Below, piece after piece: positions 1 to 5,824 of a stretch of 11,462 bases of DNA (position 1 is the stretch's first letter; the number at the start of each line of letters is the position of its first letter). The position numbers and the translations under genes are program-made. The notes under the pieces were generated by a model. That model had not been told where the DNA came from. It did not search any database and worked only from the letters and a program-made list of their open reading frames with translations. The DNA is from an uncultured Eubacteriaceae bacterium. Its GTDB lineage: Bacteria > Bacillota > Clostridia > Lachnospirales > Lachnospiraceae. Location of the stretch: assembly GCA_945938055.1 (NCBI GenBank), contig CAMEUH010000063.1:1-11462 (forward strand), in the 5' to 3' direction.

Positions 1-1
1 T

Positions 2-631
2 ATCTGTGCACAGATTACAGAAAGCTTAGAGGGACAGAAAAAAATCTATCTTTGTAATAAAATAACGGAGGCTGCGACCGGAAGGACATTTTATCCGGAT
101 ATGCTGTATCGGCATAAGTTTGCGGAATGTGCCATTACCACGGTTATGAATCCCATACAGATAGAAATACCTGAGTATGTGGCTGCTACAGGATTTTATG
201 ACATGGAGGCAGCTGCCGTTTATCAGGCGGGAGCATGCTTTGTGGGACCACATCAGATGAGTTTTGTAAAGATTGTGTCAGACAGGGGAGAAGAAAGAGC
301 AGTTACGCCGCAGAAGGCAGAAGAATGTATCTGTAAGAATCTTCCTGCGATTACGGAATATGTGGACAGATTTGCGAGAAATCAAAGGACTGACCGGCAG
401 GAGAACGGGCAGGATGTCGGGGAAAATCTGTGGATTGAAAAGGTATGCGAGGACATGCATTGTTCGGTGGTAATGAAAAATGCAATGAAGCAGCAGATAC
501 ACTACTGCAGACTGGCCGGAATTGATTATAGAAAGATTCTGGAAGACGGATATCAGCAGGGGAAACTCCCTTGCGGCAGTAAGAGGGAAGGAAAGCAGTA
601 CTTTGAAGAATTTCGTAAACAATTATTTTAA
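2..631 (+). CDS. nucleoside phosphorylase / nucleosidase-like protein, 5'-truncated by window edge
   Basis: The reading frame is open from the first full codon at 2, so the true start lies outside the window; the ATG at 101 is internal. The run YVAATGFYDMEAAAVYQAG followed by a hydrophobic strand and KIVSDRGEE (about 185-297) matches the purine/uridine phosphorylase fold. In that family (MTA/SAH nucleosidase, futalosine hydrolase and relatives) a D-M-E-(S/A)-A motif binds ribose and a downstream (V/I)SD aspartate acts on the base. The exact substrate cannot be read from the sequence. After the phosphorylase core comes a soluble, charged tail of roughly 80 residues that is not part of the minimal fold. 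The 3' end overlaps the likely start of the SPL-family gene by 29 nt, which suggests co-transcription and coupled translation. Family call fairly sure; substrate unknown. Confidence 0.72.
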   Translation: MCAQITESLEGQKKIYLCNKITEAATGRTFYPDMLYRHKFAECAITTVMNPIQIEIPEYVAATGFYDMEAAAVYQAGACFVGPHQMSFVKIVSDRGEERAVTPQKAEECICKNLPAITEYVDRFARNQRTDRQENGQDVGENLWIEKVCEDMHCSVVMKNAMKQQIHYCRLAGIDYRKILEDGYQQGKLPCGSKREGKQYFEEFRKQLF

Positions 632-1631
632 TCCGGTTTTTTCACATATATATGTGGAAAAGAAAGCAATGAACCGGACAAGAACCCGGAAAATTTTAGA
701 AAAGTTTCCTAATGCCGTTGTTGTGGAAATTGACCATTATAAGGATGTATTCTGCAGAAGCGGACAGGACAGTACGTTGCAGCGCAAGGCGCAGAATCTG
801 ATTCTTGCAGTCAAACAGGGTGAACTGATTTATCAGGGAGCACCGGTATGTCAGAGCTTTGGCAATGAGCATTTTTATTATACTTCCTGCATGATGAATT
901 GTTTGTATGACTGCGAATATTGTTATCTTAAGGGAATGTATCCATCGGGTCATGTAGTGGTATTTGTAAATATCGAAGACATTTTCGAACAGGTAGAAAA
1001 GATGTTAAAGGAACATTCTCTTTATCTGTGTGTGTCTTATGATACAGACCTTATGGCAATGGAAGCAATGACAGGATATACAAAGATGTGGACGGATTTT
1101 GCCCAAAAGCATCCGAATCTTACAGTGGAAATCCGGACAAAGTGTGCAAATGAGCAGTTTTTTGAAAGACAGGAGCCGCTTACCAATGTAGTGTATGCCT
1201 TCACCATTTCACCACAGGCTGTAATCGAACAATGGGAACATAAAACACCATCTCTTTCGAGAAGGATTCAGTGTGCGAAGAAAGCAGCAGAAAAAGGATT
1301 TCAGGTAAGGCTTTGTTTTGACCCGATGATTTATTGCGTGGATTGGAAGAAGCAATATGCTGCAATGCTGGATGAAATTGAGCAAACCATTGACATGACA
1401 AGAATTGTGGACGTCAGTGTGGGAAGTTTTCGTGTATCGCAGGATTATCTGAAAAAGATGCGGAAAAATAATCCGGATTCAGCCGTGGTACAGTTTCCTT
1501 ATGAAAATGACAACGGTGTATACCATTATCCGAAGGAGCTTTTGGAAGAAATGGAACGATACATGACAGAAAGACTGGAAATGCAAATCGGACGGGAAAA
1601 GATTTTTCGCTGGACGGATGAAGTCAGTTAG
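603..1631 (+). CDS. SPL-family radical SAM protein (spore photoproduct lyase-like)
   Basis: Radical SAM enzyme resembling spore photoproduct lyase, which uses a 4Fe-4S cluster and S-adenosylmethionine to repair the thymine photodimer of UV-exposed spores. From a TTG start at 603 it has 342 residues. C100, C104 and C107 form the CxxxCxxC cluster motif within CLYDCEYCYLKG, and FSHIYVEK at 13-20 is a familiar SPL-type N-terminus. I chose TTG 603 because the ATG at 522 would give a 110-nt overlap and a non-homologous leader; a purine-rich GAGGGAAGG at 583-591 precedes it. The region equivalent to Bacillus FEAACTSD reads YLCVSYDTD (141-149), so a tyrosine (Y146) appears where the catalytic hydrogen-donor cysteine is expected. 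It may therefore be a relative with a different substrate. It sits between a phosphorylase-like gene and a short-chain dehydrogenase. Confidence 0.82.
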   Translation: MKNFVNNYFNPVFSHIYVEKKAMNRTRTRKILEKFPNAVVVEIDHYKDVFCRSGQDSTLQRKAQNLILAVKQGELIYQGAPVCQSFGNEHFYYTSCMMNCLYDCEYCYLKGMYPSGHVVVFVNIEDIFEQVEKMLKEHSLYLCVSYDTDLMAMEAMTGYTKMWTDFAQKHPNLTVEIRTKCANEQFFERQEPLTNVVYAFTISPQAVIEQWEHKTPSLSRRIQCAKKAAEKGFQVRLCFDPMIYCVDWKKQYAAMLDEIEQTIDMTRIVDVSVGSFRVSQDYLKKMRKNNPDSAVVQFPYENDNGVYHYPKELLEEMERYMTERLEMQIGREKIFRWTDEVS

Positions 1632-1649
1632 AATGCGGAGGTAAGGAAA

Positions 1650-2405
1650 ATGAAAGACAATAATCAGGTGGCGGTTGTGACTGGTGCATCCTCCGGTATC
1701 GGACTTGCAATCAGCGAAAGCTTATGTGACCTGGGATATGAAGTATATGGATTTGGAAGGGATTTTGATAGGAAAGAATTTCTGGACAGTAAGCTGAAGG
1801 AAGGAAAAGTGTGTGAAAGATTCCATCCTGTGGTCATGGATTTACTGGATACGGATAAGCTTTGCCGGAAGGTCAGGGATATCATGGCAGAACAGGATAT
1901 ACATGTTCTTGTCAATAATGCAGGTGTGGGTTATTACGGACTGCACGAAGAACTTAATGTACGAAAGATTCAGGAAATGGTTCGTATTAATCTGGAGGTT
2001 CCGATGATACTTACCCAGATGCTTTTGCGTACCTTAAAGAAGAATTCAGGCTATATTATTAATATTTCTTCTGTGACTGCAGAAAAATCCAATCCGCACG
2101 GTTGTACGTATGGGGCAACGAAGGCAGGATTAAGCAGCTTTGGAACAAGTCTGTTTGAGGAAGCGAGAAAATATGGTGTCAAAGTTACAACAATTCAGCC
2201 GGACATGACAAAGACCAGTCTGTACCGCAATGCGGATTTTGAGGAAGGTGAAGAGGAAGCAGCTTATCTTCTTCCGAAAGAGGTGGCAGAGGCAGTGGAA
2301 TATGTGTTAAGACAGAGGGATGGGGTCGTTGTTCCAAAGATTACGTTACAGCCGCAGCTTCACAGAATACACAGGAAAACGGATAAGGAGACGAAGGGAA
2401 AATGA
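1650..2405 (+). CDS. SDR-family NAD(P)-dependent oxidoreductase
   Basis: Classical short-chain dehydrogenase/reductase of 251 residues, a cytosolic Rossmann-fold enzyme that oxidises or reduces an alcohol/carbonyl pair with NAD(P)(H). The nucleotide-binding TGASSGIG is at 11-18 and the NNAG stabilising motif at 89-92. The full catalytic tetrad is visible: N114, S141, Y154 and K158 (YGATK). The C-terminus is short and basic. The start at 1650 has a good GGAGG at 1637-1641 with 8-nt spacing. It begins 18 nt after the SPL-family gene, and its TGA stop overlaps the ATG of the MFS gene in an ATGA arrangement, so translational coupling is likely. The substrate cannot be deduced. Confidence 0.9.
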   Translation: MKDNNQVAVVTGASSGIGLAISESLCDLGYEVYGFGRDFDRKEFLDSKLKEGKVCERFHPVVMDLLDTDKLCRKVRDIMAEQDIHVLVNNAGVGYYGLHEELNVRKIQEMVRINLEVPMILTQMLLRTLKKNSGYIINISSVTAEKSNPHGCTYGATKAGLSSFGTSLFEEARKYGVKVTTIQPDMTKTSLYRNADFEEGEEEAAYLLPKEVAEAVEYVLRQRDGVVVPKITLQPQLHRIHRKTDKETKGK

Positions 2406-3571
2406 ATCAAAAAAAGGTTACATTGTTATATATTCTGCTTCATGTGGTTTTTTGGTGTACCTATGCCATTGCATGGAGTTATACGGCAGTTTATCTGAAA
2501 GCCTGCGGATATGATAATACGATTGTCGGACTGGTTACGGGAATTGGTGCAGTCATTTCCGTATTATTGCAGCCGGTTCTGGCATCCATGACACAACGGT
2601 TTGGCTGGCTTAACAACAGGACAAACATTCTTTTGTTAAAGGGATGTTCTCTTGTTTTTACTTTCATCATCATGTTAAAATTACCGGGTGCTTATACTAT
2701 TGCCGTAATGTTTACCATGATTGCGGCGATTGATGCATCGATTCCTTCCATACTCAGCAGTCTTGCCATGGATTATGTTAATTCAGGACGATATATTAAT
2801 TATGGTCTGGCACGTGGATGTGGTTCTGTTGCGTATGCAGTGATCTGTTTTGTTTTAGGATATGTGGTGGAAGGCTTTGGTACGGATTGTCTGATGGTAC
2901 TTTACCTGATGATGGGGCTGGTTACCATGGCAGTTACGGCAGTATTTCCATTTGATAAGGAAATGAAGCAGAAAAAAGAGGAAAAGATAGAAAAGAAAAA
3001 GGATTCTGTTTTAAAGCGGTATGCGTTTCTTCCATATTTTCTCATTGCGTCAGTTCTTTTATTCATGGGACATAACATGTCGAATGTGTTTCTGGTTAAT
3101 ATCATTGAGAGGGCAGGAGGAAGCAGTGCAAACCTTGGACTGGCACTGGCAATCGCGGCGGGAGTGGAGCTTCCGGTCATGGTGCTGTTTGTAAGGCTGT
3201 CTCAGAAAATCAAGGTAGAAAAGCTTCTGGTAATCAGTGCAGTGTTTTTTACCATAAAATCCTTGTGTACGCTTTTTGCGGTAAGCATGTGGATGATTTA
3301 TGTAGTGCAGTTTTTACAGTTTGGTGCGTTTGCACTTTTTACACCGGCTTCGGTATATTTTATTAATAAGGCAATGAATCATAAGGACTGCGGACTGGGA
3401 CAGGCACTTCTTGGCTCTTGTTCACTGGGACTTGGAGGAACTCTTGGAAATGTACTTGGCGGCTTGGTACTGGATCTTGCGGGAGTGGATGCAATGATTT
3501 GGTGCATGGTGGCGTTGTCTGCAGTTGGGGTTCTTTTTATGTGGATTGCAGAAGAAAAAGTTCGTTCTTGA
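2402..3571 (+). CDS. MFS transporter
   Basis: Membrane protein of 389 residues, almost entirely hydrophobic, consistent with about 12 transmembrane helices. A charged Lys/Glu-rich cytoplasmic loop at about residues 183-204 separates the two halves, the usual major facilitator layout. The N-terminus (FWCTYAIAWSYTAVYL at about 18-33) resembles the LacY/nucleoside-symporter-like branch of MFS; this is by eye only. The substrate is unknown. The gene starts in an ATGA overlap with the dehydrogenase and is the last of the run; a strong terminator lies about 40 nt after its stop. An AAGGAG at 2385-2390 is the likely ribosome binding site. Context suggests it moves a compound used or made by the three enzymes upstream, but that is inference. 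Confidence 0.88.
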   Translation: MNQKKVTLLYILLHVVFWCTYAIAWSYTAVYLKACGYDNTIVGLVTGIGAVISVLLQPVLASMTQRFGWLNNRTNILLLKGCSLVFTFIIMLKLPGAYTIAVMFTMIAAIDASIPSILSSLAMDYVNSGRYINYGLARGCGSVAYAVICFVLGYVVEGFGTDCLMVLYLMMGLVTMAVTAVFPFDKEMKQKKEEKIEKKKDSVLKRYAFLPYFLIASVLLFMGHNMSNVFLVNIIERAGGSSANLGLALAIAAGVELPVMVLFVRLSQKIKVEKLLVISAVFFTIKSLCTLFAVSMWMIYVVQFLQFGAFALFTPASVYFINKAMNHKDCGLGQALLGSCSLGLGGTLGNVLGGLVLDLAGVDAMIWCMVALSAVGVLFMWIAEEKVRS

Positions 3572-3596
3572 CAATTGGCTTTTTTTCTTTTATATT
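3568..3596 (+). promoter_or_regulatory. near-consensus sigma-A-type promoter at the MFS stop codon
   Basis: A perfect TTGACA (3568-3573), a 17-nt spacer and TATATT (3591-3596, 5/6 of consensus) predict transcription starting near 3603. This would drive the membrane-protein and thioesterase genes from 3680. The start falls a few bases before the hairpin at 3609-3645, so the transcript would meet a terminator at once. The spacer is T-rich, so chance occurrence is possible, but both hexamers and the spacing are near-ideal. Confidence 0.5.
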
Positions 3597-3608
3597 ATTC
3601 GAAATAGC

Positions 3609-3645
3609 AAAGGCGCTTGGAGTTTTCCGGGCGCTTTTATTTTTT
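3609..3645 (+). terminator. rho-independent terminator after the SPL-SDR-MFS run
   Basis: A 9-bp core stem (3613-3621 with 3626-3634, two G-U pairs, 4-nt loop) is extended by an A-rich/T-rich flank to about 13 bp and followed by a T-rich tract through 3645. It ends the run that finishes with the MFS gene. It lies directly downstream of the predicted promoter at 3568-3596. Confidence 0.85.
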
Positions 3646-3679
3646 GCAGAATAGAATGCCTGACAGGAGACGATAAGGA

Positions 3680-4123
3680 ATGAGCAGAGAAAAAAAGAGA
3701 AAATTCCCGGGAATTGGACTTCGAATCATAAAATCCGCAATAGCAGTTGCATTATGTTATCTGGTATCTTTTCTCAGGGGAAACAGTGGAATTGTATTTT
3801 ATTCACAGCTTGCAGCACTCTGGTGCATGCAGGTTTATGTGGTGAATACCAGAAATAATGCGATTCAGAGAACAATAGGGACCATAATCGGTGCTCTGTA
3901 TGGGCTGTTGTTCCTTTTGGTCAAACAACAGGTTTTTATACCGGGTCCCATGGAAGAATTAATTGATGCACTGGCAATATCCCTGATGCTGATTGCGGTT
4001 CTTTATGATATCCGGGAGAAAATGTATCTGAAGGGACGATATGATTATGTTGTGGATTCCAGGGATTCCAATCAGGTGGTGCATACATTGAAAAAACTTT
4101 ATGAAACGGTTAAGATTGGATAA
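3680..4123 (+). CDS. aromatic acid exporter / FUSC-like membrane protein, short form
   Basis: Protein of 147 residues. The first part (GLRIIKSAIAVALCYLVSF at 13-31, then about four hydrophobic segments near 17-33, 39-56, 65-82 and 95-110) resembles the N-terminal membrane domain of the ArAE_1/FUSC family. Its MQVYVVNTRNNAIQRTIGT at 50-68 matches the family pattern of an MQ followed by an R-x-x-GT-x-x-GA helix. These proteins are thought to be aromatic-acid or small-molecule efflux components. Family members are usually longer, with a sizeable cytoplasmic domain. Here residues 111-147 form a short, charged tail (REKMYLKGRYDYVVDSRD...) that looks unlike the family, so an internal deletion or fusion is possible. 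AGGAG at 3665-3669 and AAGGA next to the ATG could serve as ribosome binding sites. The thioesterase follows 55 nt later with no terminator between. Confidence 0.62.
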   Translation: MSREKKRKFPGIGLRIIKSAIAVALCYLVSFLRGNSGIVFYSQLAALWCMQVYVVNTRNNAIQRTIGTIIGALYGLLFLLVKQQVFIPGPMEELIDALAISLMLIAVLYDIREKMYLKGRYDYVVDSRDSNQVVHTLKKLYETVKIG

Positions 4124-4178
4124 ATTTCAGGAATGGTTTATAATAGGAATCAGGACTACAGTGCAGGAGGAATGGAGT

Positions 4179-4601
4179 ATGAGTTATACAAGAAAAGTTT
4201 TTTATTATGAAACTGACCAGATGGGGATTGTTCATCATTCTAATTATATCCGGTGGTTTGAAGAGGCAAGGATTGATTTCCTGGAACAGATGAATTATCC
4301 ATATGCAAGGATGGAGCAGGAGGGAATTATTTCTCCGGTTCTTTCAGTGGAGTGCGAATATTTGTCCATGGTGCATTTTGGAGATACTGTTGTCGTGGAA
4401 GTTTCTGTCGAGGAATTTAAGATGGTAAAATATAGCTTTTCCTATGTGGTCAAGGATGCCATAACCGGAGAAATACGTTGTAAAGGAAGGACAAGGCACT
4501 GTTTTCTCAACCGGGACGGGAAGCCGGTCATGATTAAAAAACAGTTTCCGGAGCTGTATCTTGCATTAAATGTTTCGGAGGGAAATGTATCTGAAGCGTA
4601 A
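4179..4601 (+). CDS. acyl-CoA thioesterase, YbgC/FadM (4HBT) family
   Basis: Hotdog-fold thioesterase of 140 residues, the family's usual length, expected to hydrolyse short or medium acyl-CoA or aryl-CoA thioesters in the cytosol. The N-terminal signature YYETDQMGIVHHSNYIRWFEEAR (9-31) holds the catalytic aspartate D13 and the conserved G, H and Y of the 4-hydroxybenzoyl-CoA thioesterase family. I chose the ATG at 4179 because AGGAGG at 4165-4170 lies 8 nt upstream and the protein then begins as its relatives do. An in-frame ATG at 4101 lies inside the preceding gene and adds an unrelated leader. Probably co-transcribed with the membrane protein at 3680. The physiological substrate is unknown. 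Confidence 0.87.
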   Translation: MSYTRKVFYYETDQMGIVHHSNYIRWFEEARIDFLEQMNYPYARMEQEGIISPVLSVECEYLSMVHFGDTVVVEVSVEEFKMVKYSFSYVVKDAITGEIRCKGRTRHCFLNRDGKPVMIKKQFPELYLALNVSEGNVSEA

Positions 4602-4614
4602 AAAATGTTAATCC

Positions 4615-4650
4615 ATAAGGAAAAGATGCCATATGGCATTTCTTCCTTAT
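4615..4650. terminator. hairpin between convergent genes, possible bidirectional terminator
   Basis: Two 16-nt arms (4615-4630 and 4635-4650) pair around an ATAT loop with two internal mismatches. It lies between the thioesterase stop at 4601 and the LacI-family stop codon at 4647-4649, which is inside the right arm. On the - strand a T-rich run (complement of 4600-4606) follows about 8 nt after the stem; on the + strand only a broken T-rich arm is seen. Termination in both directions is plausible but not strong. Confidence 0.5.
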
Positions 4651-5651
4651 TGGGTCAGGTTACGAACGCTGCTTCGAACCGTGAGAGAGCATGGAAGCTT
4701 GATTTTTACAGGCGGACTGTTCTTGCCGTTAAGCAGATGGTAGATGATTCCTGCTCCGTAATATCCCATATGATAGGATGGTGTGTGAATGGTTGTAAGA
4801 GGCGGATTGGTATATCCGGCGGCATCTGTGTCATCAAATCCAATAATGGAAATGTCCTGTGGGACAGAATAACCACGGTCCGAAAGGGCACTCAGGGCAC
4901 CGATGGCAATGGGGTCACTTGCGGCAAACAGGGCAGTTGGAAGCTTTTTCTTTCGAATCAGTGCCAGCATCATGTCATAACCGGATTTGGTGGAAAAACG
5001 GTCAAGAAGGACGTAATCCTGATAGGAAACATGATTCATTCTGCAATATTCTTCAAAATAATCTTTTCGTTTATCCTGGTAAAGAACATGACCATCCAGA
5101 TATTCCTTTCCTCCCAGAAAGCCGATGGATTGGTGCCCATTCTGTACCAGATAGTCCAAAGCCTGAAACATGGCGTTCTTATAATCCAGATTGATGGTAC
5201 TGACAGTATCGTCATTGATATCCATATCGATAAACAGAATTTTTTTACAGATTTTTTTTAAGGAGGCAATGTCTCTTGTTCCGAATTTTCCGATACAAAT
5301 TAACGCATCGGCATCGCGCAGGGAATCCGAGTAGGAATAATCGGTTTTAAATGCACGGATGACGTTAATGTTATTTTTTATGCAGAAGTCTTCAATACCA
5401 TGACGAATGTAGAGATAGTAGCTGTCTTCGATTTCCTGCTGCATGGAGAACCACTGTACAATCCCGATGGTAAAGGCGTTCTTTTGCATGGAAGTTTTGA
5501 TTTTGCGTTTGTAACCAAGCTCGCGGGCAGCATCAATGACCTTCTGACGTGTTTCATCGGTAACACTTAAGAAGGGGTCATTGTTTAAAATGCGTGATAC
5601 GGCACCGGAAGAAATACCGGTTTTTTGGGAAATGTCTTTTAGAGTTGCCAT
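4647..5651 (-). CDS. LacI/GalR-family transcriptional regulator, likely galactose operon repressor
   Basis: Protein of 334 residues, the normal length. Residues 1-25 (MATLKDISQKTGISSGAVSR and onward) are the LacI-type helix-turn-helix and hinge lead-in. A periplasmic-binding-protein-like sensor domain follows from about residue 60, with the family hallmarks ALFAASDPIAIGAL and DISIIGFDDTDAAGYTNPPLTTI. The start at 5651 has AGGAG on the - strand with 8-nt spacing. It is transcribed away from galK, and the shared spacer holds a perfect palindrome of LacI-operator type, so it probably controls galK-galT and itself. Galactose or a derivative is the likely effector by context only. No truncation or missing domain is seen. 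Confidence 0.92.
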   Translation of the reverse strand: MATLKDISQKTGISSGAVSRILNNDPFLSVTDETRQKVIDAARELGYKRKIKTSMQKNAFTIGIVQWFSMQQEIEDSYYLYIRHGIEDFCIKNNINVIRAFKTDYSYSDSLRDADALICIGKFGTRDIASLKKICKKILFIDMDINDDTVSTINLDYKNAMFQALDYLVQNGHQSIGFLGGKEYLDGHVLYQDKRKDYFEEYCRMNHVSYQDYVLLDRFSTKSGYDMMLALIRKKKLPTALFAASDPIAIGALSALSDRGYSVPQDISIIGFDDTDAAGYTNPPLTTIHTPSYHMGYYGAGIIYHLLNGKNSPPVKIKLPCSLTVRSSVRNLTQ

Positions 5652-5691
5652 CTTTTTGTCCTCCTAAGAGTATTTGAAAATCGTGTAACTT

Positions 5692-5697
5692 ATTGTA
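5692..5697 (-). promoter_or_regulatory. possible -10 box of the LacI-family gene
   Basis: TACAAT on the - strand (complement of 5692-5697, 5/6 of consensus) would start transcription near 5685, about 34 nt before the coding start. No good -35 is visible; that position falls in the A/T-rich palindrome at 5716-5737, which would place the operator over the promoter and imply autoregulation. Confidence 0.3.
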
Positions 5698-5705
5698 TCA
5701 GGAAG

Positions 5706-5758
5706 TTTAATAAAATTTTAGTAAAATTTTACTAAAAAGTCAAGAAAGTTTAGTAAAA
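5706..5758. promoter_or_regulatory. LacI-family operator array in the divergent regulator-galK spacer
   Basis: The centrepiece is a perfect 22-bp palindrome at 5716-5737, half-site TTTTAGTAAAA followed by its exact reverse complement. An imperfect palindrome at 5706-5725 (one mismatched pair) overlaps it with an 11-bp offset. A single half-site TTTAGTAAAA recurs at 5749-5758, 32 bp from the same half in the main site. Offsets of 11 and 32 bp put all copies on about the same face of the helix. The array lies upstream of the predicted galK -35 and over the likely -35 of the regulator gene. Binding by the neighbouring LacI-family protein is inferred. Confidence 0.72.
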
Positions 5759-5763
5759 GAAAG

Positions 5764-5791
5764 TTGTGAATGAGATAAGATGAAGTATAAT
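5764..5791 (+). promoter_or_regulatory. predicted galK operon promoter
   Basis: TTGTGA (5764-5769, 4/6 of the -35 consensus), a 16-nt spacer and a perfect TATAAT (5786-5791) predict a start near 5798, about 27 nt before the galK ATG. The operator half-site at 5749-5758 ends 5 bp before the -35. Confidence 0.58.
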
Positions 5792-5824
5792 GGAATTAGA
5801 AATAAAAGATGATGGAGGTACGGC

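Noticed and set aside
2..3571. Possible mobile or defence island around the radical SAM gene
   Set aside because: No transposase, integrase, repeats or defence-type domains are visible, and base composition appears even across the region.
4101..4178. Upstream ATG extending the thioesterase by 26 residues
   Set aside because: It overlaps the preceding gene, adds a leader unlike the family and lacks a ribosome binding site, whereas 4179 has AGGAGG at ideal spacing.
4605..5261. Long + strand open frame of 218 codons opposite the LacI-family gene
   Set aside because: It is antisense to a clear LacI-family gene with domain hallmarks, has no family-like sequence and no convincing ribosome binding site.
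5675..5689. cre-like catabolite repression site near the LacI-family start
   Set aside because: TGAAAATCGTGTAAC has one base too many between the TG and the central CG, and the right half fits poorly.
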